64,000 nucleotides of DNA, taken from Pseudorhodoferax sp. Leaf267. GTDB lineage: Bacteria > Pseudomonadota > Gammaproteobacteria > Burkholderiales > Burkholderiaceae_C. Every line of letters starts with the position of its first letter. Position 1 is the first letter of the stretch. A model generated the notes under the pieces. The model did not search any database. It was not told where the DNA came from and worked only from the letters and a program-made list of their open reading frames with translations. Positions 43,122 through 52,351 of the stretch are shown in pieces. The translations under genes were made by a program, and so were the position numbers. The stretch lies in the NCBI RefSeq assembly GCF_001422405.1, contig NZ_LMMV01000023.1:125156-189155 (forward strand), read 5' to 3'.

Positions 43122-44822
43122 CTAGGCCAGTGCCCCGGCCACCGTGACGCAGTTGCGGCCCCGGTCCTTGGCCAGGTACAGGGCCTCATCGGCGCGGTGC
43201 ACCAGGTCTTCCAGCCCGGCGTCGGCCAGCGACGATTCAGCCACGCCGATGCTTACTGTGATGCGGCCCCAGGCGCCGTGCTGGTGCGCCATGATGGCCT
43301 GGCGCAGTTCCTCGGCGATCTGTTGCGCCTGCGCGAGCGACGAGTCGGGCAGCAGCACGACGAACTCCTCGCCACCCCAGCGCGCAATGACGTCGGTGCC
43401 GCGCAGGCGGGCGCGCAGGCAGTTGGCCAGGAACTGCAGCACGGCGTCGCCGATGGCGTGGCCGTGCAGATCGTTGACGACCTTGAAGTGGTCGGCATCC
43501 AGCATCAGCAGGCTCAGTGGCCGGCCGCTGCGCCGGGCCAGCGCGAACAGGGATGCACCTTGCGCATGCAGGCCGCGCCGGTTCAGCACGCCGGTCAGCG
43601 GGTCGTTGCGCGCCATGAGTTCCAGCGCGCGGTTGGCCTGCTCCAGGTCGGCCGTGCGCTGGCGCACCTGCCGCTCCATCTCTTCATTGGCGGCCAGCAG
43701 CCGCTGCGTCATGCGGTGCAGCGAGCCGGACAGCGCCAGCACCTCGCGGCTGCTGGTCAACACCGGGATCGTGGCGCCCGCGCGGCGCGCCTCGACCTCT
43801 TCGGCGGCCCGCGCCACATGGCGCAGGTCGCGGCCGAGCCTGCGCGCGCCCAGCCATGCGGCGCCGCAGGCCAGCAGCGCCACCAGGCAGCCGATGCCGA
43901 ACGCGATCTCCACCGCGCCGCGCAGCGGCGCCAGCGACTGGGCCAGCGGCTCGCGCGCGACGATGTGCCAGCCGAGCGCGGCCACGCTGGCGTCCGGCTG
44001 CAGCAAGGCAGCGGCCGTGAGGTAGCGCTCGCCGTCCTGCCAGGCCACGATCTCGGCCGGCGCGTCGTCGCGGTCCACGTCGAGGCGCCGCGCCGTCGGC
44101 AGCCGTTGCTGTGCCGCGCGCAGCGCGGTGGTGCGGCCGCCCGGCGCATAGAGCAGCTCGCCGGCGCGGTCGAAGATGAAGATCTCCAGCTGCCGCTCGC
44201 CCGCATTGCCGGGCAGGATGCGCGCAATCGCCTGGCGCGCCCAGTCCCAGCTCACGTGGGCGCACAGCACGCCGAGCAGTGCACCGTCGCGCCGAATGGG
44301 CGCCGCGAAATCCAGGAAGCGCAGCGGGTCGCCACTGGCCGGCGCGGGCAGCTTGGCCTCCAGCAGCACGGCCGCGTGCACGTCGCCCACATACAGGCCC
44401 TGGCGCCCCCCGCTGAACCAGGGCCGCGCCGCCACGTTCTCGCCGAGCAGCAGGTCGCCGGTCGCGGCGCGCACCACGCCCTGGGCGTCGGCCACGCCGA
44501 TCCACAGGCTGTTGGGGCTGACGGCGCGCAGGCGCCCGAGCAGCGCGACGACGGCGGGCGAGTCCAGCCCGTCCTGCCACAGCGCCTGCGAGCGCGTCAG
44601 CACCTCGATCTCTCGGCTGCGCTCGACCAGGCCCTCGGCCAGCAGCTTGGCTGCGTTGCTGGCGATGACGTCCAGTTCCGTCGCGCTGCGCTTGACGGAC
44701 TCCTGGCGCACGAGGTCGCCGAAGATCAGTGCGAGGACGACGGCCAGCGCGCCCACCAGCAGACCGAACAGGGCCGTGATCTGCGTCGTCAAGGCCGGTG
44801 CGGAACGTCGGGCCGAAGGCAT
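43122..44822 (-). CDS. membrane diguanylate cyclase (sensor domain + GGDEF)
   Basis: 566 residues from the ATG at 44822; an ATG at 44849 adds nine. One membrane helix near residues 14-38, a periplasmic Cache-like sensor region to about 290, a second helix near 300-322, a HAMP-like linker and a coiled coil lead to the C-terminal GGDEF domain. The active motif is GGEEF (in RWGGEEFVVLL) and an inhibitory I-site RGTD lies five residues before it, so the enzyme should make c-di-GMP and be product-inhibited. No EAL domain is present. It is convergent with catC, 11 nt apart. Confidence 0.92.
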   Translation of the reverse strand: MPSARRSAPALTTQITALFGLLVGALAVVLALIFGDLVRQESVKRSATELDVIASNAAKLLAEGLVERSREIEVLTRSQALWQDGLDSPAVVALLGRLRAVSPNSLWIGVADAQGVVRAATGDLLLGENVAARPWFSGGRQGLYVGDVHAAVLLEAKLPAPASGDPLRFLDFAAPIRRDGALLGVLCAHVSWDWARQAIARILPGNAGERQLEIFIFDRAGELLYAPGGRTTALRAAQQRLPTARRLDVDRDDAPAEIVAWQDGERYLTAAALLQPDASVAALGWHIVAREPLAQSLAPLRGAVEIAFGIGCLVALLACGAAWLGARRLGRDLRHVARAAEEVEARRAGATIPVLTSSREVLALSGSLHRMTQRLLAANEEMERQVRQRTADLEQANRALELMARNDPLTGVLNRRGLHAQGASLFALARRSGRPLSLLMLDADHFKVVNDLHGHAIGDAVLQFLANCLRARLRGTDVIARWGGEEFVVLLPDSSLAQAQQIAEELRQAIMAHQHGAWGRITVSIGVAESSLADAGLEDLVHRADEALYLAKDRGRNCVTVAGALA

Positions 44823-45012
44823 ATGTGTCGATTCGTCTCGCGGGGCCATGGGTGCAGGGCTGCAAGCCTGTGCGTAGGCCGGCCGGCAGGTGCGTCCAGT
44901 GTCGGTAGGCGCAGCGGCCAATGTATCGGCCTGCGCAAACCGCGCGTGTGGGAGAACACGCCGTCGCCGGAGGCGACTAGCATGTCGGCCCCGACCACCG
45001 CCAGGCACGCCC

Positions 45013-46374
45013 ATGCACGAGACCGCACCCCGCACCTTGAACGAGCCGAGCCGCGACACGCCCGTGTGGGGCGCCTACGACGTGGTCGTGCTGGGCGGCG
45101 GCCCGGCCGGCATCGCCGCGGCCACTGCTGCGGCGCGCGGTGGCCAGGCCACGCTGCTCATCGAGCGCTACGGCTTCCTGGGCGGCATGGGCACGGCGGC
45201 CGGCGTGACGAACTTCTGCGGCCTGCATGCCAATGTGCACGGCAGCATCCAGCAGGTCGTGCATGGCGTGGCCGACGAGCTGCTCGCGCGCATCGACGCG
45301 CTGGGGGGGCTGAACGCGCCGCATCGGATCTTTGCCGACCGGATCGCCGCGCAGGCCTACGACAACGCGGCGCTCAAGGTCGCGGCCGATGACCTGGTGC
45401 TGGGCAGCGGCGCCCGGCTGCTGTTCCATGCCACGCTGGTCGGCGTGTCGATGGACGGGCCGGGGCGCATCCGCGCGGCGCTGATCGAGACCAAGTCGGG
45501 CCGCTTCGCCGTGCTGGCCCGGACCTTCATCGACTGCTCGGGCGACGGCGACCTGGCCGCCCATGCCGGCGCACCGTTCGAGAAGGGCACGGGCGGGCAC
45601 GACATGATGTATCCCTCCACCATGTTCCGCGTCAACGGCGTGGACGCCGCCGTGGCGGGCGATGCCTACAACCGCTTCGGCCAGCTCATGGAAGAGGCGG
45701 AGAAGAAGGGCCGCAAGTTCCCGCGCAAGATGCCCATCATTCGGCCGCAGAAGAACCCTGCGGAGTGGCGCGCCAACGTGACCCAGCTGTCCAATGCCGA
45801 CGGCAGCCCGGTGGACGGCACGAACGCCGCGCAGCTCAGCGACGCCGAGGTGCAGGGCCGGCGCCAGATCGTGGACTTCTTCCAGTTCCTGCGCGCGTCG
45901 GCGCCAGGCTTCGAGAACTCCTACATCCTGGAGATCGCGCCGCAGGTCGGCGTGCGCGAGACACGCCGCATCGTGGGCGACTACCAGTTGACCGAGGCCG
46001 ACGTGCTGCAGTGCGCGAGCTTCGAGGACAGCATCGGCGTCAACGGCTGGATGGTGGAGGAGCACGTGGCCGGCACCATCGCGCTGAAGTGGCAGGACAT
46101 CCCGCACTGCCGCGGCTTCAACCACCTGCCCTACCGCATGCTGCTGCCGCGCCAGGTCGACAACCTGCTGGTGGCGGGGCGCTGCGCCTCGATGACGCAC
46201 ATGGGCCAGTCGGCGGCGCGCGTGTCGGGCGCCTGCTTCGTCATGGGCCAGGCGGCCGGCACGGCCGCGGCGCTGGCGTTGCAGGCCGGGGTGCGCCCGC
46301 GCGATGTGTCGGTGCCGGCGCTGCAGCAGCAGCTCGAAGCGGCAGGGGCCTACCTGGGGCGCGAGCAGGCGTGA
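45013..46374 (+). CDS. FAD-dependent oxidoreductase (FAD_oxidored family)
   Basis: 453 residues. The dinucleotide-binding motif VVVLGGGPAGIAAATAAA lies near 24-41, with FLGGMGTAAGVTNFCG after it and RCASMTHMGQSAARVSG and MGQAAGTAAALA near the C-terminus, typical of the PF12831 group of flavoproteins. Substrates in this group are mostly unknown. It starts at an ATG at 45013 without a strong ribosome site and appears to stand alone, divergent from the diguanylate cyclase. Confidence 0.88.
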   Translation: MHETAPRTLNEPSRDTPVWGAYDVVVLGGGPAGIAAATAAARGGQATLLIERYGFLGGMGTAAGVTNFCGLHANVHGSIQQVVHGVADELLARIDALGGLNAPHRIFADRIAAQAYDNAALKVAADDLVLGSGARLLFHATLVGVSMDGPGRIRAALIETKSGRFAVLARTFIDCSGDGDLAAHAGAPFEKGTGGHDMMYPSTMFRVNGVDAAVAGDAYNRFGQLMEEAEKKGRKFPRKMPIIRPQKNPAEWRANVTQLSNADGSPVDGTNAAQLSDAEVQGRRQIVDFFQFLRASAPGFENSYILEIAPQVGVRETRRIVGDYQLTEADVLQCASFEDSIGVNGWMVEEHVAGTIALKWQDIPHCRGFNHLPYRMLLPRQVDNLLVAGRCASMTHMGQSAARVSGACFVMGQAAGTAAALALQAGVRPRDVSVPALQQQLEAAGAYLGREQA

Positions 46375-46401
46375 GAGTAGGCCGGGGCCAGCACCTCGGC
46401 C

Positions 46402-46602
46402 TCAGGCGAAGTGCGTCCAGGCCTCCAGCGCGCGGTCATGGCTGTCGATGCGCAGGTGCGATGCGGCCGCAGGTGGGCGCCGCGGCGTCGCGGGCTGGGC
46501 GGCCGGGGCCGGCGGCACCGGCGCGGGCGTGGCCCATCTCCACAGCTGGTGCGGGCAACTGGACGAGCAATGGCCTTCTCGGCCGCAGGCGATGCATGTC
46601 AT
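46402..46602 (-). CDS. tiny zinc-knuckle protein
   Basis: 66 residues. The N-terminus has CX2CX4HX4C (Cys3, Cys6, His11, Cys16 in TCIACGREGHCSSSCP), the exact spacing of a CCHC zinc knuckle, usually a single-stranded nucleic-acid binder. A Pro/Ala-rich linker and a short charged C-terminus follow. The ATG at 46602 has a GGAG site eight nucleotides upstream, and a perfect 9-bp hairpin stands just before that. It is convergent with the FAD oxidoreductase gene. I recognise no named family; nucleic-acid binding is inference. Confidence 0.6.
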   Translation of the reverse strand: MTCIACGREGHCSSSCPHQLWRWATPAPVPPAPAAQPATPRRPPAAASHLRIDSHDRALEAWTHFA

Positions 46603-46617
46603 GGCGCAACTCCGGTT

Positions 46618-46641
46618 GCCTGCAGCATGCGCGCTGCAGGC
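46618..46641. other. perfect 9-bp hairpin in the leader of the zinc-knuckle gene
   Basis: GCCTGCAGC (46618-46626), loop ATGCGC, GCTGCAGGC (46633-46641). It ends 7-10 nt before the GGAG ribosome site of the minus-strand gene at 46602, so it could influence its translation. It could also be a non-canonical terminator of the VOC gene upstream. Confidence 0.45.
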
Positions 46642-46751
46642 CCCGGCCGTCAGTGACGGATTCCCGTTCCGGCGTCGGCACGGGTGCACATTTGTCCCCG
46701 CTGCGGCGCGTACCGGCCTGTCGGATGGCGCGCCGTGCCCGCAGCGCGGCC

Positions 46752-47237
46752 TCAGCCCGCGCCGCGGCGCGCTGCCTCGATGGCGGCGATGTCGATCTTG
46801 CGCATGGTCATCATCGCCTCGAACACCCGCTTGGCCGCGGCGCGGTCCGGGTCGGCCATGCCGTCGGTCAACGCGCGCGGCGTGATTTGCCACGACAGCC
46901 CCCAGCGGTCCTTGCACCAGCCGCAGGCGCTTTCCTGGCCGCCGTTGCCCACGATCGCGTTCCACAACCGGTCGGTCTCGGCCTGGTCGTCCGTGGCGAT
47001 CTGGAACGAGAAGGCCTCGCTGTGATGGAAGGCCGGCCCGCCGTTCAGCCCCAGGCAGGGGATGCCGGCCACGGTGAACTCGACCGTCAGCACATCGCCC
47101 TGGTGGCCCGAGGGGAAGTCGCCCGGCGCGTGGTGCACGGCGCCGACCGCGCTGTCGGGGAAGGTGGCGGCATAGAAGGTGGCGGCGTCCAGCGCGGTGC
47201 CGTCGTACCACAGGCAAAGGGTGTTCTTGCTGTGCAT
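46752..47237 (-). CDS. VOC family protein (3-demethylubiquinone-methyltransferase-like fold, PhnB-like)
   Basis: 161 residues. NTLCLWYDGTALDAATFY and CGWCKDRWGLSWQITP are the hallmarks of the PF06983 glyoxalase-fold group often mis-annotated as a ubiquinone methyltransferase. Most members have unknown substrates; it has no methyltransferase motifs. The ATG has an AAGGAGC site. The C-terminal MMTMRKIDIAAIEAA is also typical of the group. Confidence 0.88.
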   Translation of the reverse strand: MHSKNTLCLWYDGTALDAATFYAATFPDSAVGAVHHAPGDFPSGHQGDVLTVEFTVAGIPCLGLNGGPAFHHSEAFSFQIATDDQAETDRLWNAIVGNGGQESACGWCKDRWGLSWQITPRALTDGMADPDRAAAKRVFEAMMTMRKIDIAAIEAARRGAG

Positions 47238-47304
47238 GCTGTGCTCCTTGGTGGGAGCGGCGATCTTGGCACCGCGGCCGCCCGCTGACCAGCGGGGGCT
47301 GCCC

Positions 47305-47925
47305 TCAACAGGCTGGCGGTCTTGCGAGGTCCGGGTAGGGCGGCACCAGCCCGGGCTGGGCGAGCGCGCTGCTCACCTGCACCAGCAGGTCCAGGTTCAG
47401 TTGCTCCGGGTCGCGCGGCACCACGTCGTAGTGGCACAGCGTGCCGATCAGCGTGCCGTCCGATTCCATGATCGGAATGCCGCAGTAGGCCAGGACCACG
47501 TCGCGCGCCGGGTGGCCCAGGGTGCGCGGGTCCGATGCGGCGTCTGCCGTGGCGAACGGCTTCATGCTGCCGCGCACGAACGAGCAGTAGGTTGCCGTGT
47601 CGGGCACTTCGTCGGCCTGCGTGATGGCCAGATTCTCGCGGTCGACATGCACACAGGACGTGGCCTTGCCGTCCTTGAAGCGGAAGATGCCCAGGAAGCG
47701 GTAGTCCGACTGGCGCAGCACCGCGTACAGCGCGGCGCGGATGCCGTCGCTGTGCAGCAGGCTCGTGAAGATGTTGAACGCCACCGCCGTCTGGTCGATG
47801 CGCCCCACGACGGAGACCGGCTGGCGCGCAGCGCCGCCGCGTGCCTGTGCCGTCGCCGTGCCGATCTCCTGCGTCAGTTCGTCGAGCCGCTGGGCGTGGG
47901 GGCGGGTGGTCGTCATGGTGGTCAT
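47305..47925 (-). CDS. GAF domain-containing protein
   Basis: 206 residues from the ATG at 47925; another ATG three codons later is possible. A single GAF domain fills residues 60-190 (YRFLGIFRFKDGKATSCVHVD, TYCSFVR, VLAYCGIPIMESDGTLIGTLCHYD). The CGIPI...GTLCHYD end resembles small-molecule- or bilin-type GAF sensors, but no output domain is attached, so it may act on a partner. The ligand is unknown. Confidence 0.8.
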   Translation of the reverse strand: MTTMTTTRPHAQRLDELTQEIGTATAQARGGAARQPVSVVGRIDQTAVAFNIFTSLLHSDGIRAALYAVLRQSDYRFLGIFRFKDGKATSCVHVDRENLAITQADEVPDTATYCSFVRGSMKPFATADAASDPRTLGHPARDVVLAYCGIPIMESDGTLIGTLCHYDVVPRDPEQLNLDLLVQVSSALAQPGLVPPYPDLARPPAC

Positions 47926-48122
47926 CAAGGCGCAGGTGCGCGTCCGTTCAGGGGGTGGGCGATTGTGCATGGCAGGCGAAGGCGTGCCGCAGCCCGTGGC
48001 CTGGACGGCCGTGCGCCGTGCGCAGCTGGATCAGAACCTGGCGCGGGCCGGCGCCGGGCTGCTGGCGCGGCTGGTGGCGCCCGGGGCGGTGGCGGTGCGG
48101 CCCGTGATGGCCGAGCGCACCA

Positions 48123-49163
48123 TCAGGACGCGAGAAAAGCAGCGGCAGGCTGCCCGCCGGCGTGCGGCGTGGCGCGGGGTGGCGCCACGGGCGCAGCCAC
48201 TTCGGGCGGCAGTGGCCCGGCCAGGTCCATGCGGGCCGAGAACGCGTCCATGGTCTCCATCAGGCGGCGCTTGGCGTCGTCCTGCACACGCGCATCGCTC
48301 AAGTACAGCGTGGGCGCATTCTTGAGCTGCGTGAGTTTGTCGAGCACCGATTGCCAGACCTGCTGCCGGTTGTTGGTGGGCAGGGGCGGGGTCCAGCTTT
48401 TCGCGTCCATGCCCAGGCGGATGAGGCCTTTTTTGATCGCGCTCTTGAACAGTTCCTTTTTGTTGCTGAACGGCTCGATATCCCACAGCTCCGGCAGATC
48501 CTCGGGCGCATAGGCCATCTTCAGCGACGCGCACCAGTCCTGCCATTTGAATTCGAGAATGTGCTGGTAGGCACGCACCGGCATCCAGGGCACGCGCAAG
48601 GCATCGGCCACGATGGCCGCGTGCATGGCCTCGGCAATCACGAATTTGCTTCTGGAGATTTGCAAAATGGTCTGGTGGATATCGGCCGTCGGGTCCAGAT
48701 AGGTCAGGCCCACCTGGCGGCATACCTCGGCCCAGTCTGCCTGGTAGGCGCTGACATGGTGCGGCATATAAGACACCATCGAGGTCTGGCTGGGCCGTTT
48801 GGGCACCAGTTCGGAGACCAGAATGGCCGGGTCGGTGATCGCAAAATCCGGCGACAGCCCCAGATAATCCGCCGTTTTCGGGCCGCGCACGAAAACGTAA
48901 TTCCAGCCGGCCTCGGGTGGCGGGGCTCCGTAATATCCCGTGCCAGAGCCACACACATACACCGGCCCTGGAATACGCGTGCGGTCGTTGATCAGCGTGC
49001 CGATGCCCAAAATCGTACCGCGGCCGCGCTCCTGGAACAGCTCCGGATAAAGGCTGTACCAGACCCAGGGATTCAGGTCGTCACCAAAATTACCTCGGGA
49101 ATCTTTGTAATAGGACAGCTGCATGAATTCGGTCGTCAGAGTGTTTGTTGTGTCCGGTTTCAT
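48123..49163 (-). CDS. polysaccharide pyruvyl transferase family protein (ExoV-like)
   Basis: 346 residues from the ATG at 49163; an ATG at 49124 (MQLSYYKDSRGNFGDD) is a good alternative because family proteins usually begin there. NFGDDLNPWVWYSL and the central FVRGPKTADYLGL, MPHHVS and SKFVIAEAMHAAIVADALRVP match pyruvyl transferases that add a pyruvate ketal to exopolysaccharide sugars from phosphoenolpyruvate. The 5' part and its upstream DNA are less GC-rich than the surroundings, and no other polysaccharide gene is near, so recent transfer is possible. The C-terminus is a Pro/Ala-rich tail. Confidence 0.82.
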   Translation of the reverse strand: MKPDTTNTLTTEFMQLSYYKDSRGNFGDDLNPWVWYSLYPELFQERGRGTILGIGTLINDRTRIPGPVYVCGSGTGYYGAPPPEAGWNYVFVRGPKTADYLGLSPDFAITDPAILVSELVPKRPSQTSMVSYMPHHVSAYQADWAEVCRQVGLTYLDPTADIHQTILQISRSKFVIAEAMHAAIVADALRVPWMPVRAYQHILEFKWQDWCASLKMAYAPEDLPELWDIEPFSNKKELFKSAIKKGLIRLGMDAKSWTPPLPTNNRQQVWQSVLDKLTQLKNAPTLYLSDARVQDDAKRRLMETMDAFSARMDLAGPLPPEVAAPVAPPRATPHAGGQPAAAFLAS

Positions 49164-49498
49164 TGAAGCCCTGGTGCGGGCGTCGCGCCCCGGAATCCCG
49201 GAGATTTGTACAAACGCTTGTGCGGTGACGACACCACGGAAAATCGTGCGCGCGCTCGTCGACGGCAGATGATCGTATGCAATCAGTTGGCATGTGCTGG
49301 TGATTGCAACAAGACGATTCTGACCGTCTGGCCGACTTCTGATTCCAGAATGCTTGCACTGGTGCGCCATGGCGCACGACGCCGCTACCGTAACCGATTC
49401 ACCCGGCATGCGTGCCGGAAATACCCGAGCCCATAGGGATATTGGGAGCGGCTGAGTAATGCAACAGAAATTACATTCTCAGCGTCCCAATCAGTTGC
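49164..49498. other. 335-bp intergenic region, relatively AT-rich
   Basis: No convincing gene; short open frames here match nothing and lack ribosome sites. It must contain the promoter of the pyruvyl transferase gene. Its right end is the large imperfect inverted repeat at 49441-49491. Confidence 0.5.
49441..49491 (-). terminator. large imperfect inverted repeat at the end of the Nit1C cluster
   Basis: ATTGGGA-GCGGCTGAGTAATG on the left pairs with CATTCTCAGCGTCCCAAT on the right, with two small bulges and a 12-nt loop. It starts 8 nt after the stop of the MSMEG_0569-type gene (read on the minus strand), the expected place for a transcript end. No run of T follows, so it is either a non-canonical terminator or an mRNA-protecting structure. 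Confidence 0.5.
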
Positions 49499-50809
49499 TT
49501 ACGCAGCGCGCAGCTCGATTGTCGCTGTTGCCACAACGGGCTGATCGGCCAACCCGCCCAGGCGCACGATCTGTTGCGCAAGGTATTCGGCGTCCCGCGC
49601 CACCCCGGAAAAGCGACCCGAGCCCCAGGTGTGCAGCCAGGGCAGGCCCAGGAAGTACAGGCCCGGCTGCTGCGTCACGCCACGCAGGTGCACCGGCTCA
49701 CCACGGCCGTTGAACACCGGCGCGTCCACCCAGGCGAAGTCCGGCAGGAAGCCGATGCACCACACCACGCTGCTGATGCCGGCCGCGCGCAGGCCCAGCG
49801 TGGTGCGCTCGGCCGCGGGTTGCCAGACCGGTTCGTAGACGCCGCCGGGCGGCGCGTCGATGCCTTGGGCCGCGATGAACTTGTCGATCGAGGCGTTGAT
49901 GCCGTTGAAGATCGCGTCGGCATGGTCCAGGTGCTCGCGCAGGTTGGACTGGAACTGCAGCGTGTCGCCGTCCAGCCCGGTGAGCTGGCCGTACAGCTGC
50001 ATGCCCTCGGCCGCGAAGCGGCGCAGGTCGATGTCGCGCCCGCCGTCGCGCCCGGTCACGTAGTGGTTGGTGTTGTCGCGCACGCCCTCGCGCAGCGGGT
50101 GCTGCGTGACGGGCATGTCGTAGTAGTGCATGTCGGCCAGCCAGTCGACCACGTCCTTGCCGCGGTAAAAGCGCGCGCAGCGCGGCGCGTTGCCCGTGGC
50201 CAGGAACACCTGGCGGCCGGCCAGGTGCAGGTCTTCGGCGATCTGCGCACCCGACTGGCCGCAGCCGACCACCAGCACGGCGCCGGCCGGCAGCTGGGCG
50301 GCGTTGCGGTACTGCGCCGAGTGGTACTGCGTGACGCAAGCCGGCAGCCGTTCGGCCATGCGCGGCACCACGGGCTTGTGGTAGCCGCCCGAGGCCACGA
50401 CCACCTGGCCCGCCGTGAACCGGCCGGCGCTGGTGTCCACCGTGTAGCGGTCGGCCTCGCCCACGCGCGAGATCTTCTCCACCGTCACGCCTTCGAGCGC
50501 GGGCGGGCGCACCTGGGCCACGAAACCCGCCAGCCAGGCGTTGATCTCGTCCTTGACCATGAAGCCGTGCGGATCGTCGCCCGTGTAGGGCCAGCCCGGC
50601 AGGTTGCACTGCCAGTTGGGCGTGACCAGGCAGAACGAGTCCCAGCGCTGCGTGCGCCAGGCGTGCACGAGGCTGCGCTTTTCGACGACGAGGTGGTCCA
50701 CGCCGCGCTGCTGCAGGCAATGGCTCAGCGACAGGCCGGCCTGGCCGCCGCCGACGATGACGACGCTGTAGTGCGTGATGGAGGGGTCGACGGGCGAGAG
50801 GTAAGACAT
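49499..50809 (-). CDS. MSMEG_0569 family flavin-dependent oxidoreductase (Nit1C cluster)
   Basis: 436 residues. Two Rossmann motifs, GGGQAG (20-25, FAD) and GCGQSG (182-187, NADPH), with [15 protein letters not shown] and [14 protein letters not shown], as in flavin-containing monooxygenases. Sequence character and neighbours identify the MSMEG_0569 group, found only in Nit1C-type clusters. It probably oxygenates a small N-containing molecule, but no substrate is established. It is the last of eight co-directional genes, 27 nt after the MSMEG_0570-type gene. Confidence 0.9.
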   Translation of the reverse strand: MSYLSPVDPSITHYSVVIVGGGQAGLSLSHCLQQRGVDHLVVEKRSLVHAWRTQRWDSFCLVTPNWQCNLPGWPYTGDDPHGFMVKDEINAWLAGFVAQVRPPALEGVTVEKISRVGEADRYTVDTSAGRFTAGQVVVASGGYHKPVVPRMAERLPACVTQYHSAQYRNAAQLPAGAVLVVGCGQSGAQIAEDLHLAGRQVFLATGNAPRCARFYRGKDVVDWLADMHYYDMPVTQHPLREGVRDNTNHYVTGRDGGRDIDLRRFAAEGMQLYGQLTGLDGDTLQFQSNLREHLDHADAIFNGINASIDKFIAAQGIDAPPGGVYEPVWQPAAERTTLGLRAAGISSVVWCIGFLPDFAWVDAPVFNGRGEPVHLRGVTQQPGLYFLGLPWLHTWGSGRFSGVARDAEYLAQQIVRLGGLADQPVVATATIELRAA

Positions 50810-50836
50810 GGTGGGCTCCGGGAAAGGGGTGGGCGT

Positions 50837-51121
50837 TCAGTCGAACGCGACGACGGTGACCGTGGCGCCTGCCGCGCCTGCGAACAGCGCAGCCCGGGCC
50901 TCGATCTCGGCCAGCTGGTCCATGGCCTGCGAACACGCGAAGCCGTACTTGGCGCGCACGCGTTCTGACGCGATGCCCAGCGCCTCGCGCGTACGGGCGG
51001 TGAAGTCGTACAGCGGGTAGGCCGTGCCGGGCGTGAGGAAGTCCGCCACGACCAGCGAGGGCGAGTAGCAGCGCGTCTCGGTCTGGTCGGGCCAGCGGAC
51101 GCGAAAGTGCATGACGGGCAT
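50837..51121 (-). CDS. MSMEG_0570 family nitrogen starvation response protein (Nit1C cluster)
   Basis: 94 residues. MHFRVRWPDQTETRCYSPS near the start and the central SERVRAKYGFACSQAMDQL fit this small cluster-specific family. It has two cysteines and no signal peptide. Its biochemical role is not known; the family is defined by co-occurrence with the nitrilase and radical SAM genes. It follows the glycosyltransferase gene after 12 nt. Confidence 0.85.
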   Translation of the reverse strand: MPVMHFRVRWPDQTETRCYSPSLVVADFLTPGTAYPLYDFTARTREALGIASERVRAKYGFACSQAMDQLAEIEARAALFAGAAGATVTVVAFD

Positions 51122-51133
51122 CGTGGTTCTCTT

Positions 51134-52351
51134 TCAGGCGGTGGTGGCCAGGCCGCGGCGCGCGGCCGCGATGCCCTGCCGGTACAGCAGGCTGTGCCGG
51201 GCGGCCGACACCGCCCAGCTGAAACGCGCGCCGAGCCGCGCGGCCGCGCTGGCGATGCGCCGGGGCGAGCGCCGGTCGATCGCGTGCGACAGCGCGTGGG
51301 CGATCGATGCCGGGTCGAACGGGTCGGCCCAGCTGCAGTCGCCATCGAGCAGGTATTCGGTGAACGGCGCGATGCGCGACACGGCCACCGGCACGCCGCT
51401 GGCAAGCGCCTCCAGCACGACCAGGCCGAAGCCCTCGTTCAGCGAGGGCATCGCGACCACGTCGGCCAGGCGGTACAGCGCGGGCATGTCGGCGTCGGCC
51501 AGCGGGCCGGTGATGACGACGGGCTGGCCCGGCCCATGGGCCAGGCCGGCCGCCCGCGCCAGCGCGTGGAACTCGCGCGCGTAGGGCGCGTGGTCCAGGA
51601 GGCTGGCGCCGCCCGCGATGACGAGCTGCGCGCCGGGCCGCTGGGCGCGCAGCGCGATGAAGGCCTGCAGCAAGCGCAGGGTGTTCTTGCGCGCCTCGAT
51701 GCCGCCGACCGCCAGCACCACGGGCGCGCCCACGTGCACGCCCAGGCGCTGTGCCAGGGCCGCGTCCTGCGGCTGCGCGATGTCGGAAAAGCGCGCGCTG
51801 TCCACGCCATTGGCCACCTCGTCGGCGGCCACGCCGTGCTCGCGCGCCAGGGTCTGCTGCCACAGCCGGCTCACGCAGAACACCTGCCGCGCCGCGCGCA
51901 AGCCGCGCGCCTGCCAGGCCATGAGCTGCGGCTGCGCGAAGGTTTCCAGGTGGTGCACGGTGCGCACGAAGCCCTGGGCCAGCCCGCGCTCGGCCAGCGT
52001 GGCCAGCGCGTTGCCACCGATGGGGTCGTGCGTGTGCAGCACGTCGAAGCTCTCGCGCTGCAGCAGCGCCGCCAGGTGCGTAGTGAACGCATCGATGCGG
52101 TTGCCCACCATCTCCACCATGCCCTGCGCCGCCGCCGCCGCCGCCGCCGCCACCGGCACCAGCGCGCTTGCGCAGCGCAGAGGGCGAAAGAAGGCCTGGC
52201 CCGGCGTGGCGGGGGCCAGCACGGTGACGGCATGGCCGGCGTCGTGCAGCGCATGGGCCAGCTCGATGGTGTGGACCACGCCGCCACGCGGGTTCACCGA
52301 ATGCGTGAGCAGCGCGATGCGCAGCGGCGCGGTGGTGTAGCGCTCAGGCAT
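51134..52351 (-). CDS. MSMEG_0565 family glycosyltransferase, GT4 type (Nit1C cluster)
   Basis: 405 residues with the GT-B fold: HSVNPRGGVVHTIELAHAL near the start, VLAVGGIEARKN in the middle and the EX7E-like NEGFGLVVLEALASG motif. GT4 enzymes transfer a sugar from a nucleotide donor with retention. A run of eight GCC units (52128-52151) encodes Ala8 near residue 70. The ATG at 52351 overlaps the stop of the AIR-synthase-like gene by 8 nt. Confidence 0.9.
   Translation of the reverse strand: MPERYTTAPLRIALLTHSVNPRGGVVHTIELAHALHDAGHAVTVLAPATPGQAFFRPLRCASALVPVAAAAAAAAQGMVEMVGNRIDAFTTHLAALLQRESFDVLHTHDPIGGNALATLAERGLAQGFVRTVHHLETFAQPQLMAWQARGLRAARQVFCVSRLWQQTLAREHGVAADEVANGVDSARFSDIAQPQDAALAQRLGVHVGAPVVLAVGGIEARKNTLRLLQAFIALRAQRPGAQLVIAGGASLLDHAPYAREFHALARAAGLAHGPGQPVVITGPLADADMPALYRLADVVAMPSLNEGFGLVVLEALASGVPVAVSRIAPFTEYLLDGDCSWADPFDPASIAHALSHAIDRRSPRRIASAAARLGARFSWAVSAARHSLLYRQGIAAARRGLATTA
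52128..52151 (+). repeat. (GCC)8 trinucleotide repeat inside the glycosyltransferase gene
   Basis: Eight perfect GCC units encode a polyalanine run on the minus strand. Length changes by slippage would keep the frame, so only the alanine number would vary. Confidence 0.8.

Noticed and set aside
47926-48122. Possible gene remnant between the GAF and pyruvyl transferase genes
   Set aside because: Open frames here are Ala/Arg-rich and match nothing; treated as non-coding spacer of about 200 bp.
49206-49436. Possible 76-codon gene upstream of the pyruvyl transferase
   Set aside because: No ribosome site, no recognisable motif, rich in Arg/Cys; sits in what must be a promoter region.
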